64,000 nt of DNA from an uncultured Methanomassiliicoccus sp. Lineage in GTDB: Archaea > Thermoplasmatota > Thermoplasmata > Methanomassiliicoccales > Methanomassiliicoccaceae. The DNA lies in NCBI GenBank assembly GCA_944319735.1, contig CALUEU010000002.1, forward strand, positions 248,001 through 312,000, given 5' to 3'. Made by a program: the position numbers and the translations under genes. The notes beneath the pieces were generated by a model that was not told the origin of the DNA, searched no databases, and saw nothing but the letters and a program-made list of their open reading frames with translations. Each line of letters opens with the position of its first letter. The first letter of the stretch is position 1. Below, piece by piece: positions 26,323 to 35,688 of the stretch.

Positions 26323-29055
26323 TCAGCCCCAGAATCTCTTTGTTCTTGCATAAGTGAGTTCTGCGCTGAGAATATCCCGCAGAAACTCATCTTCATTTTC
26401 ATAGAATCCTGAAAGTATTCTTGATGCTGAGTCAGGCCCGACTCCTCTTCCTGCAAGAGCCACCACTGCTTTAGGTCCGTAGTCTTTTACCAGCGAGGCA
26501 TTTTTGTATATTCTTTTAATCTCTTTCTTTTCCTCTGCTGTAGGTTTATCTTTTTTTAGTAATGAAATATTGTCCCTGTTATACGGCAGAAGGGCAGCAA
26601 CCATCATGCCGCCGCATTTGGGACAGAGTATTCTTGAGGGGGCATCCTTTGCTTTCATTCTCCACTGGTTCTGGCAGCTTACACATGACATACTCATCGT
26701 TTCATCTTCTAATCTTTTCTTTAGTGCCATAAGAATGCTGTGATCTGCCCTCTGAGGCATTATAAGCTCTTTAGACTGTCTGAGGCCTGCCAACCCGACC
26801 GGAGTGTTTCCTGTAACCTTAAAAACAATCTCATTGCGTTCTATGCGGCCTATGACTTCTTTTGTACCAGCTACATCAAAATCATTCCAGAGAACATGCA
26901 TGACTGCCTCTTCAAACAACGGAGTGCCCTCAAATGCCTCAGCCAGCCTGGTGAAGTTGACGCTGCGGTAATCTGCATTTTTTTCAATGACACCAAATTT
27001 CTTTGCTACGTAGACAAATCTGTATCTAAGGAACGAAGATGATTTCAGAAACATCCTCATCAATGCTTCGATTCCTGCTGACTTTACTGACATCAGAGTG
27101 TCTTCAATTACCTTCGGTCCGATTTCTTTCGGCAGTTCGAGGATTATACGGTAAGGGTCGGTAGTTACACCCACAGATTCGCCCATCCTGGCAGTCAGAA
27201 GCATCGAGAGGATTCTGGCAATTGTGCCGTTCACCTTTGTTCCGAAACACATATTGATAATTGCTGTTCTTTTGCTTAATTCAAGAGTGATGAGTTTGTC
27301 TGACGGAACATTTTCTCCATTTTCTTCTAAATATTTATTAACTGTTTCTATTGCCAGCTTGTCTCCGTTGTAATCCTTGAAGTTTTTCAGCCTTCTCAGC
27401 TTTCCTACTTCCTCTGCTACTTCCAGAGGCACAGGGATATCTTCTCCGGTCCATGAAGGAATAGAACCAAGATCATTGATCTGCTCTACCAGAACTTCAT
27501 CTTCTCTTAGTTCTACGATTCTCCAGGACCTTCCCTGTGTGATGAAGACTGCATAAGGCTCTGCAAATGACGCTACAAATGACTCATCCAGGGTACCGAC
27601 GATTCTCCTTGAGCTTATCTCTCTAATCAGAAAAGTCCTCTCATCCCTGATCATTGACAGATTGTCATAGAAGTATGTCATTCCCCTCTTTGAGCGCTTA
27701 TAGTCTGTGCCGTTGTCGAAGATCAGACCAATTGAGACCAGCTGAGCTATGACTTCGTTGAAAGTGTCTCGTGATAAATTCCTGAAAGGATATGATCTCT
27801 TGATGATGTTGTAAGTGGCTTCCTTCTCCACCTTGCCGGCCATCGACGCTGCCACAAGCTGATTTGCCAAAACCGTCAGGGGTTTTTCTCTTATTTTCAG
27901 CTGTTCAAGTTCTCCTGCCACAGCCTTTCTGGTGATTACCATCGCTTCTGCCAGTTCGTCAGGTTCAGTTGCTATGATTGATCCTTCTGTTTTTTCTCCC
28001 ACTGCATGTCCTGCCCGACCCATACGCTGGATCAGCCTCGATACCTGCCTGGGGGAGTTATACTGCAGAGCATAGTCAACAGAACCTATGTCGATTCCCA
28101 GTTCAAGAGATGACGTGCAGATGAGACCGTTCAGCTCTTCATGCTTGAATCTGTCTTCTGTATCAATCCTGATGTCTTTAGACAGCGATCCGTGATGCAC
28201 TCCGATCTTTGTATTCTCATCCCAGACTGCATATCTTGCCGCCAAAGCTTCTGCTGTATCTCTTGTATTTACGAAAAGAAGAGTTGACCTATGTGCGTCA
28301 ATGATCTCCTTTGAAAGCACCATCGCTGCTGCCAGCTCCGGATCGCACTGCAGTCTTCCCGCCAAGTCTTTAACATGATCATCAACCGCCGGGCATTTCA
28401 CAGAGATGTCCAGTTCCTTTGATGACTTCACCTGCAGAATCTCTACTTCCCTGTCTCCGCCCAGATAGCCGGCTACTTCCTCCATCGTTCCTACTGTAGC
28501 GGATAAACCGACTCTCTGAAATTCTCCTGAGACTGCCGCCAGTCTTTCCAACCCGACTGCCAGCTGCGCGCCTCTTTCATTCGAGGCCAGTTCATGCACT
28601 TCATCCACCACAACCCATCTCACATTTTTGAGGTGCTCTCTCAGCCTCTTGCCGGTGAAAAGCACCTGCAGAGTTTCAGGAGTGGTGATCAAAACATCAG
28701 GAGGATTCTGAGACTGCTTCTGTCTCTCTGCTTGAGCCGTATCTCCATGTCTTACAGCTACCTGGATATCCAGAGCAGATCCTAATTCAGTCAGTCTTCC
28801 CAGCATATCTCTGTTTAAAGCTCTCAGGGGAGTGATGTAAAGGCATCTTATTCCTTTTCCCGGCGTCTGGAGAATATTGTGAAAAATGGGGAGCATTGCC
28901 GACTCAGTCTTACCTATGCCGGTGTGAGCCACCAGGAGTATATTTTTACCTTCCAGTATGCATGGAATTGCCTTCTCCTGAGCCTTTGTAGCTTCTACAA
29001 TGCCCTTTTCTTTGAGAACCGCACGGATGCGGTCATCCAAGAGCTCGAATGCCAT
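26323..29055 (-). CDS. Lhr-like superfamily 2 DEAD/DEAH helicase
   Basis: The 910-residue ATP-dependent helicase has Q-motif-like AQEKAIP, motif I AHTGIGKTES, motif II DEVHE, motif III SAT and motifs V-VI (SSLELGIDIG, QRMGRAGH). A long C-terminal region follows. Near the C-terminus is a zinc ribbon (CVSCQNQW...CPKCGG), then an HhH-like ALAGRGVGPDSASRIL. This matches archaeal Lhr-family helicases, implicated in DNA repair. The ATG at 29055 is chosen over an upstream in-frame start at 29145 that would run into the MBL gene. Confidence 0.9.
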   Translation of the reverse strand: MAFELLDDRIRAVLKEKGIVEATKAQEKAIPCILEGKNILLVAHTGIGKTESAMLPIFHNILQTPGKGIRCLYITPLRALNRDMLGRLTELGSALDIQVAVRHGDTAQAERQKQSQNPPDVLITTPETLQVLFTGKRLREHLKNVRWVVVDEVHELASNERGAQLAVGLERLAAVSGEFQRVGLSATVGTMEEVAGYLGGDREVEILQVKSSKELDISVKCPAVDDHVKDLAGRLQCDPELAAAMVLSKEIIDAHRSTLLFVNTRDTAEALAARYAVWDENTKIGVHHGSLSKDIRIDTEDRFKHEELNGLICTSSLELGIDIGSVDYALQYNSPRQVSRLIQRMGRAGHAVGEKTEGSIIATEPDELAEAMVITRKAVAGELEQLKIREKPLTVLANQLVAASMAGKVEKEATYNIIKRSYPFRNLSRDTFNEVIAQLVSIGLIFDNGTDYKRSKRGMTYFYDNLSMIRDERTFLIREISSRRIVGTLDESFVASFAEPYAVFITQGRSWRIVELREDEVLVEQINDLGSIPSWTGEDIPVPLEVAEEVGKLRRLKNFKDYNGDKLAIETVNKYLEENGENVPSDKLITLELSKRTAIINMCFGTKVNGTIARILSMLLTARMGESVGVTTDPYRIILELPKEIGPKVIEDTLMSVKSAGIEALMRMFLKSSSFLRYRFVYVAKKFGVIEKNADYRSVNFTRLAEAFEGTPLFEEAVMHVLWNDFDVAGTKEVIGRIERNEIVFKVTGNTPVGLAGLRQSKELIMPQRADHSILMALKKRLEDETMSMSCVSCQNQWRMKAKDAPSRILCPKCGGMMVAALLPYNRDNISLLKKDKPTAEEKKEIKRIYKNASLVKDYGPKAVVALAGRGVGPDSASRILSGFYENEDEFLRDILSAELTYARTKRFWG

Positions 29056-29111
29056 CTTGCATCTTTCGAGGGCATGAGTGTATTTTAACGTTTCTAGAGG
29101 AAAAATTAAGA

Positions 29112-30923
29112 TCAAATACTGTAACTTTCTAAAAGAATGCAGCATCCCTGAGTGCAGTGAAGTAATTCTACATCATTTATCAATTCTTGAGGTCCCGCTT
29201 CAGATATTTTGTTTTTACATATCAAATACAAATCCTCGCGTTCCGGCAGAAAACGTTTCTTAGCACGGTCCTCGTCAATCTTGCCTTTTTGAATCACTGG
29301 ACATATATGAACTCCAAATAATTGACAAGGTATTGCATTGGGATGTCCAAATCTGTAGTCTATTCCAAAACTAACTATCCAGGTTTTAGCAGATGTACTG
29401 GACTCCATGATCTCCCATGTTTGTGCATCAATATTATGCTCTGAACCATGATGGGGAAGTAAGATTGCCCCTGGAAATACATTTTTACTTTTCATCTCTT
29501 TTATGATCGTCTCAGCATGAAGATTTGATTCTGTTGATTCATCATTTCTGCCGTAGAATAAACAGGCATCTCCAGTCAACAGCAGTCCACTGCTGTTCAG
29601 ATCTTTTCGTATTTCTCTAATCATTTTACTATTCACTGAAATAGAATTTAACTCATAATCTTTGTTTAATGATTTATTTGATTTACTTGGGCCATAGAAA
29701 TAACAGATGGATGAGTTATTTGTTCCAGTACCCTCTCCCTGATAGATTCCATTGAATGCTTCACGAAGGTTGTCGAAATTAATATATGATGTAAGATATA
29801 GTTGCAAAAGATACGAACGTTTTCTTTCCCAATCCCATTTTTCCCAATCTGGAATATTTTTTTTAAAAGTTTCATTGACTTTATTCATAATTTCTTCATA
29901 CGTCTTTTTTGATGGCACGCAGAATATTATCTGCTGGGCCCAAACACCATCATCAAAATACGTACTAACATTCTTTCCTTCTGCATCTGTTCCATCTGAT
30001 AAGTATGCGATATATGATTTTGATGCACCACTATCATTCATATAATCAGCCGGGTCATATGTCAGAGTGCCAGCAATACCTTGGATTCCCGCACCATCCT
30101 TTAAAAAATATTTAATTCCAGCATCCACATTATTTCCAGTACGAACCTCAATCATATTCTCAGCTTGAAACTTTAAACTTAGATATTCTGGAAGTTCAAA
30201 AAATTCTTTACCTTCCATCTCTGGCTGCGGATCTAAAAAAAGCATGTAAAGTCTATCCAGATCCGTGCAAAAAGGATAGATTAGATTTTTAACATTGCAA
30301 CATTTTAGTATCTCAGGAATTCCATTTATGTGATCATTGTCGAAATGAGATATGATTAACTGATCTACGAGATATTTATCTTTTGAATATTTGATTACTT
30401 TAAACTGCTTACAGTCCTCATTGAACAGGGAGAACACTGTCTCTTTTTCTTTGAATACATTGCTTGTTGTACTTCCACAGTCGTATATTGTCAAATGACT
30501 AATGGCAGCCCTGTAGGATACTTCGATTATTCTTTCAAAAACACTCATTGTTTCTCCGTGATCAATAGTCCTTTCATGATCAAATCTACATGCGAATATG
30601 CCGCACATCAACCCTTGTCCCACTGGGTAAAATCGATAGAAACATTTATTCACATGAAGTTTAGTTTTTTTTGCTATATGTTTAACAATCATGCCAATAA
30701 TTAGTTCTTTTACCTCACCTTCTTTGACGCCCATGATCGTCATATTTTTATCTATGTATTCCTGCATGTGAATGTCTATAAGAGAGTTTACGATATGTCC
30801 CACATTGTATCTGTAAACTAATTTATCATATCTGTCTGAATGTACCTTTTCAGGACGTATATTTTCAATTTCTGGAATCAGTTTTTTCCATACATATTCT
30901 ATCATTTTATTCAGATTGAACAT
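29112..30923 (-). CDS. ComEC/Rec2-type metallo-beta-lactamase-fold hydrolase
   Basis: The 603-residue soluble protein has all the hallmarks of ComEC-type MBL domains: VGQG (101-104), DCGS (148-151), the HFDNDH metal motif (193-198), LLLTGD and LPHHGSEHN. No transmembrane channel is visible, so it is not a DNA uptake protein. About 90 N-terminal residues and a long insert between the metal motifs are unassigned. Probably a nuclease or phosphodiesterase. Third gene of a same-strand set with the 180- and 1119-residue proteins (12- and 17-bp gaps). Confidence 0.82.
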   Translation of the reverse strand: MFNLNKMIEYVWKKLIPEIENIRPEKVHSDRYDKLVYRYNVGHIVNSLIDIHMQEYIDKNMTIMGVKEGEVKELIIGMIVKHIAKKTKLHVNKCFYRFYPVGQGLMCGIFACRFDHERTIDHGETMSVFERIIEVSYRAAISHLTIYDCGSTTSNVFKEKETVFSLFNEDCKQFKVIKYSKDKYLVDQLIISHFDNDHINGIPEILKCCNVKNLIYPFCTDLDRLYMLFLDPQPEMEGKEFFELPEYLSLKFQAENMIEVRTGNNVDAGIKYFLKDGAGIQGIAGTLTYDPADYMNDSGASKSYIAYLSDGTDAEGKNVSTYFDDGVWAQQIIFCVPSKKTYEEIMNKVNETFKKNIPDWEKWDWERKRSYLLQLYLTSYINFDNLREAFNGIYQGEGTGTNNSSICYFYGPSKSNKSLNKDYELNSISVNSKMIREIRKDLNSSGLLLTGDACLFYGRNDESTESNLHAETIIKEMKSKNVFPGAILLPHHGSEHNIDAQTWEIMESSTSAKTWIVSFGIDYRFGHPNAIPCQLFGVHICPVIQKGKIDEDRAKKRFLPEREDLYLICKNKISEAGPQELINDVELLHCTQGCCILLESYSI

Positions 30924-30935
30924 TTATTCATCACA

Positions 30936-31478
30936 TCATTTTAATTGCTGTGCAATGGATTGCAACCCCATACGGGATAGAACATACTCATTGTCAGTAT
31001 TCCAAATTCCAAAGGCCAAGCTCTCTATGGATGCAAATGTAAAATCCTTTGGAGTTGCATTTGAATCCTTTGATATCTTAAGACTGAATGCATATTCTGT
31101 TGTAGACTCACCGCTTTTTGGCTTTTTAACATGTAAAAAAACCTGCTGAATTGAAATCTTAAGTGTATTTAAATTTGTTTCATTTAAGAATTTTTTTAAA
31201 TTATTAATTATATCATCTGCCGTGAACCAGTTTTCTGTACCGGTTATGCCTTTCAGGAATGAGTTGAATCCGTCTACCAGTTCTGCTAATGTAAACGGCT
31301 CGGCATTATAATTCATGGATGGCATAATCAGCAGTTCTTTACTTTCGTCTGCATGAGATTCCAGAGTTCCACATAGGGAAACATTCAATAGTTTGAATCC
31401 TACAGCTATGCTCATCTGTGTTGTTGCAGCACTATCTGCAAGATATTCATATTGCTGACTGATTAATTCATCTGCCAT
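30936..31478 (-). CDS. uncharacterised 180-residue protein in the MBL operon
   Basis: I do not recognise this protein. It has no signal peptide or membrane helix. It alternates short amphipathic strands (MSIAVGFKLLNVSLCGTL, KISIQQVFLHVKK, TEYAFSLKIS) with helices (LAELVDGFNSFLKGI, ADDIINNLKKFLN). The layout recalls repeated strand-helix units in the 1119-residue neighbour, which may make it a detached module or partner of that protein. Good ribosome-binding site AGGTGA upstream of the ATG. Confidence 0.75.
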   Translation of the reverse strand: MADELISQQYEYLADSAATTQMSIAVGFKLLNVSLCGTLESHADESKELLIMPSMNYNAEPFTLAELVDGFNSFLKGITGTENWFTADDIINNLKKFLNETNLNTLKISIQQVFLHVKKPKSGESTTEYAFSLKISKDSNATPKDFTFASIESLAFGIWNTDNEYVLSRMGLQSIAQQLK

Positions 31479-31495
31479 TTTTTCACCTTTTTACT

Positions 31496-34400
31496 TCATT
31501 CATCCACTATCGGAATTCTTACTCTGTAATTCTTCAGTTTTTGTTTGCTTTCAAGATTCTCCTGAACCCTTGATTTCATGTTCTGCAGGCGCTGAGATTC
31601 TGAATTCTCACAGACCTTGAGGAACATGACATTGACAATTGGCTCATTTGCCGGGTTTATGAAATATGTCTCTTTATCTTCCAACTCAAATCTATCCAAG
31701 GAGTTGTCTGGTGCATTTTCATCATTTAATGAAAAATCAGAACAAATATTGAAAACGCTTTCGTAGTACAGTTCTCCCAAGTCTTCTGAATCGTTGCTGC
31801 GGTCTTGTTCTGGAAGAGAAATGAAAATGCTATCCTGAACAGATCTGGTCGCTTCTTGGAAATTTTCATCCATTTTAGAAATAATTTCTCTCTGTTCAAA
31901 TAGGTATTCTTGAAAATTCCTGAACTTTTTTCCTTTTTCTTCTAAAGATTTAAGGACGTTTTCAGAGCAGTCGTTCTGAGTATCGTTTGCCTGCGTTTCT
32001 CTCTTTACCTGCTGAATCAGAGATTCACAGTCTACATCGAGAAGCATCTCGAAGTTTCCCATCCACTGGGAACGGGCATTGCTCAGCCTGTTGACAATCT
32101 GCCCGGTTCTACTTTCCATTAGATCATCATCATACCCATAGATATGTTTGTAAAATGCTCCCAGAGCTCCATAGGTACTAGCTGACTTAGATACAAATTC
32201 AAGGCCATCTGAAATGCATTGGCGGTACTCATCACAGTCTGTGTATGGAAAGTCGCTTTGTTCAATATAGTCTTTCAAGGCAGAATCTATGCATGACGCA
32301 GCATCTAATTGATTCATGTTGTTCAACTCAGACCGTGTTCTGCTGGTGACATTGTTGGATACACTGTTGTGTATGCCACCGCTGACATCGCCTGAGAGAG
32401 ATGCTGAAGTGTTTACAGTATAATCTTTCCCAAAGAGTGTGAAACAGGCGCTCAGGGCAGCACTCATGCTTTGGCTTGCTTTAGCATCAAGAGTTATTGA
32501 GACTTCTTTAAGATAAAATATTGACGATACGGCTTCCACCAATTTCTGTATGAGCCAGCCTACTGCTTCAGTGACCTGTTTTACTGCTTCTAATGCTAAT
32601 TTGGCGATCTCCAAAGCAGCATAGGCAACACCCATGGCAACATATATGCCCGCTTTTTCAATTTCCAACACTCCTAGTACACATAAGTAATATGGTTCTT
32701 TCCAGAATAAATACCATTCAAGATGTGCTAATTCATAGGAATAAGAATCAATTTTTCTGTTAACCTCATCAATCTGATATTGTAAACTCAGCACCTGCTG
32801 CTGAGCATATGCAAGTTTGTTTTGAACATCAGTGATTCTGGCTTGAGTCTTGGCAACAAAATCTCTTACGATGTTTATTACTGTTTGAGCAATATCCTGA
32901 AAGAATGAGAAATCAAGTATTATCTTGAAGAAGAATGAGGAATTATTGAAGTCGCTGTATGATGCCGAGAGCATCAAACGCGCCTCTATCAGGAAAAATT
33001 CTATTTGCGCATATAAGTAAAACGATCCAGATTCGAATGACAGGTATGCAGCAGCCTTCAATGGAGGAAATGCAATCTCCAGAGAGGCATCAAGATACAT
33101 TCTGTAATTATTTTTCTTCAAACAAATATAAAATACCGGGCCGTCTCCGTCATGGAGATATTGCTCCACAATGCTGTTGGATCCAGTTTCCATCAATACG
33201 CAGTTTTTACTTGATTTTGTAAGTTTGATCCATGAGTTTTGGATCGGAGCAACCATTACCAAAACTTCGAAGCCGTTCTTATCGTCAACTTCTCCGTAAA
33301 TATTGATTCTCTGTTTTAGAATCTCGATTGATGCACATACAAACATCCCTTTGTACAGATTATAGCTGCCTGCTGACAGATTCGCTTCTGTACAGTAATA
33401 AAATTGAGGAGACAGGGAGATTTTTCCGCTTTTGGTTATAGAATAATGTCTGACGTTTATTTCATCAGTCAGAATCCAGCCGTCGCTGCCGTCTGTCCTT
33501 ACAATTATGGAGTCGCCTTTGGCCGGGCTGCACGGCCTCCCTCCCAGCCTGCCGCTGCACGCTGCATTGAATTCTTCAGCTATTTTCTTCAGGCCTTCTC
33601 TGGAGAGGTCAGAAAATACAGCAGTTTCCATCGTCGTGGATTCAAGAGGAAAAGGTTCCAGTTTGATAAGATCAAAGTAATCTGCTCCTGGCAGAGTCAC
33701 ATGCATCAGGGACTGTATCAGCGAGGATATACTGAGCCTGTTCAACGCAAGACCCATTGCCAGGATTCTTATCGCTTTGCCTTCTACTTGAGCGAAGAAA
33801 AGAGCAAACAGATCTATATTCTGAAGCTGCACAATTCCCCAGATTCCAAAAGTCAGCAGACCCTTTGATTCTCCTATCGAAAGGCCGATCTGATGTAATG
33901 AAAACAAGTCTCCGAATGATATCGGAGCCCCTCTATATTCAGCAGATATTCCAAAGCTTGATGCAGATGCTTTGCAATCTACAATGAATGTTGACGCCTG
34001 TCCGTTAATCTCAAAATCCAGCATTCCTTTGACATCTATGACTATTTGGGATCCAAGCTGCAGGGAGCAGTCTAGATATCTGAGGCTTAGGATGTCATCC
34101 ATTAGTTCAAGTGTCTCAGAGTCTTTTGTTATCCTTATGAGAATAAATGACGGGGATCCGTAGCCGGCGGTTAGAGAAACCGTAGACCCGCTGGGTATGA
34201 TTCTTCCCAGACTGCGCAGAAATTCAAGAGAGCTTGATTCAAGAACTGCTTTTCCTGAAACTATTATACTCAGATTATCCAGTTCCCTTCGATCCAGAAG
34301 AACTATCTTTTCAAACACGCTTTTATCAAAGACTGCCTTCTCTATTTTTGAAAGTCTGCGGCCTGCATCTAAAAATGATGTTACTGCTCCTTTCTTGAAG

Positions 34401-34855
34401 CCGATGCAGAGATTCATGGCTCCGGCAACTTCAATAAGATTGGTTAGAAAATCTGTGAACTGGTCATTAGCGCCCAGCTTATCATTCAGACTTTGATCTG
34501 TAAATGACAGCAGCAGTAAGAGACTGCCTCCGTTTTTCAGGATTCCTAGGGCAGCTGACTCTTTGCTTGATAAAACATGACCAACAGTTGCAAGATTTCC
34601 CTGGCTGTCATATATCAGTGCTGTTTCAAGTTTCAAGTCTTTAACTAGTGGATATAACGGAGATTCTCGAAATTCTCTCTCCCAATCTGGTGATAGATTT
34701 GAGAGAAGCTTGAGAAGGTCATTCTCAGTCAGACTGCAGGCGCCAGACAATGTTATGATGTCTGATCTTCTTTCAATCTGGGCCGTCATATGAATTCCCA
34801 GAATCGTACCGGAGACCTGTAATGCGACAGAAGGACCATCAAGGCCGTTTGTCAC
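31496..34855 (-). CDS. uncharacterised 1119-residue protein with beta-rich N-terminal half and helical core
   Basis: Not recognised. GTG start at 34855; the frame is fully open. Residues 1-620 are beta-rich with repeated hydrophobic strands (GLLTFGIWGIVQLQNIDLFALFFAQV). At about 650-720 is a coiled coil (LAYAQQQVLSLQYQIDEVNR), followed by long Ala-rich amphipathic helices (GIYVAMGVAYAALEIAKLAL) that could insert in or lie on membranes. A Ser/Asn/Thr-rich stretch and an acidic helical tail follow. No signal peptide. A structural, pore-forming or toxin-like role is possible but unproven. Confidence 0.8.
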   Translation of the reverse strand: MTNGLDGPSVALQVSGTILGIHMTAQIERRSDIITLSGACSLTENDLLKLLSNLSPDWEREFRESPLYPLVKDLKLETALIYDSQGNLATVGHVLSSKESAALGILKNGGSLLLLLSFTDQSLNDKLGANDQFTDFLTNLIEVAGAMNLCIGFKKGAVTSFLDAGRRLSKIEKAVFDKSVFEKIVLLDRRELDNLSIIVSGKAVLESSSLEFLRSLGRIIPSGSTVSLTAGYGSPSFILIRITKDSETLELMDDILSLRYLDCSLQLGSQIVIDVKGMLDFEINGQASTFIVDCKASASSFGISAEYRGAPISFGDLFSLHQIGLSIGESKGLLTFGIWGIVQLQNIDLFALFFAQVEGKAIRILAMGLALNRLSISSLIQSLMHVTLPGADYFDLIKLEPFPLESTTMETAVFSDLSREGLKKIAEEFNAACSGRLGGRPCSPAKGDSIIVRTDGSDGWILTDEINVRHYSITKSGKISLSPQFYYCTEANLSAGSYNLYKGMFVCASIEILKQRINIYGEVDDKNGFEVLVMVAPIQNSWIKLTKSSKNCVLMETGSNSIVEQYLHDGDGPVFYICLKKNNYRMYLDASLEIAFPPLKAAAYLSFESGSFYLYAQIEFFLIEARLMLSASYSDFNNSSFFFKIILDFSFFQDIAQTVINIVRDFVAKTQARITDVQNKLAYAQQQVLSLQYQIDEVNRKIDSYSYELAHLEWYLFWKEPYYLCVLGVLEIEKAGIYVAMGVAYAALEIAKLALEAVKQVTEAVGWLIQKLVEAVSSIFYLKEVSITLDAKASQSMSAALSACFTLFGKDYTVNTSASLSGDVSGGIHNSVSNNVTSRTRSELNNMNQLDAASCIDSALKDYIEQSDFPYTDCDEYRQCISDGLEFVSKSASTYGALGAFYKHIYGYDDDLMESRTGQIVNRLSNARSQWMGNFEMLLDVDCESLIQQVKRETQANDTQNDCSENVLKSLEEKGKKFRNFQEYLFEQREIISKMDENFQEATRSVQDSIFISLPEQDRSNDSEDLGELYYESVFNICSDFSLNDENAPDNSLDRFELEDKETYFINPANEPIVNVMFLKVCENSESQRLQNMKSRVQENLESKQKLKNYRVRIPIVDE

Positions 34856-35000
34856 AAAGGCATATGATATTATTTGATATTAATACTTTTATTTTTTTAT
34901 GACATTCTATACTCAAATTCTCTGAGTCTGTAATTTCTTAGAATGATGGATTATTCTGACGGCTTGCCATTGAGTATTGCAAGACTGCCAATATCAAAAA

Positions 35001-35261
35001 TTATTCACTTCTTAGACTGTTGTCCGCCTTTACAGACTGCATGCGCTCTTTGCAGCCGCACTTCGGACATTTGACCACTTTACTTTCTGAATTATCATTT
35101 GACAGAAGCATTCTGCCGGCATTCGGCTTGAACTCGCAGCCGCATTTCGGGCATACAAAACTCTCTAGTTTGTAAAATTTAAAATACCAGTATGCAGCCG
35201 CAGCGATGACGATAACTGCCATGCAGGTTGCAACAGCGAAAATAATCTGTGATCCGCTCAT
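35001..35261 (-). CDS. small membrane-anchored zinc-ribbon protein
   Basis: An 86-residue protein with an N-terminal transmembrane helix (about 6-28, IIFAVATCMAVIVIAAAAYWY) and two CPKCGC knuckles (about 37 and 64), forming one four-Cys zinc site. Function unknown; common archaeal architecture. It is upstream of the 1119-residue gene on the same strand, with 145 bp between, so not obviously in that operon. Confidence 0.75.
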   Translation of the reverse strand: MSGSQIIFAVATCMAVIVIAAAAYWYFKFYKLESFVCPKCGCEFKPNAGRMLLSNDNSESKVVKCPKCGCKERMQSVKADNSLRSE

Positions 35262-35359
35262 TCAATTCCTCAACACTTCATGCAGATGCGTGATATCAAC
35301 TTTGGCACTCTATTTACTGTGAATATAAATCAATCTTAATGTATACCTTAAGCGGATAG

Positions 35360-35596
35360 ATGATGATTCACGAACTGAAGATCCTGCCAGAATATTTTGA
35401 AGCCGTTACAGACGGTACTAAACGTTTTGAACTTAGAAAAGATGACAGAGGATTTGCAGTTGGAGATGAAATTGTACTCAAAGAATGGAATGGTGCAGAG
35501 TACACAGGCCGTTCTGTGAAAAAGCAGATATCTTACATCTTGAAAAATTACACGGGGCTTGCAGAAGGATATGCAGTTCTGAGTCTGAAAGACTGA
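35360..35596 (+). CDS. DUF3850/ASCH-like small RNA-binding-fold protein
   Basis: A 78-residue protein whose IHELKILPEYFEAVTDGTKRFELRKDDRGFAVGD opening matches DUF3850, a compact PUA/ASCH-superfamily domain thought to bind RNA or modified nucleotides. Two adjacent ATGs (35360, 35363); either may be used. TATAAATC about 35 nt upstream indicates its own promoter with a very short leader. Confidence 0.85.
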   Translation: MMIHELKILPEYFEAVTDGTKRFELRKDDRGFAVGDEIVLKEWNGAEYTGRSVKKQISYILKNYTGLAEGYAVLSLKD

Positions 35597-35688
35597 TCGT
35601 TTCGAGTTAAATATGATTTTTCAAATTACGACTGTTAATAAGTCTCTAATAATGCATAATCTATCACCAGCACATACAGTGATTCTTC

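Noticed and set aside
29112-30923. ComEC DNA-uptake channel
   Set aside because: Only the MBL domain is present; no transmembrane competence domain is encoded here or next to it.
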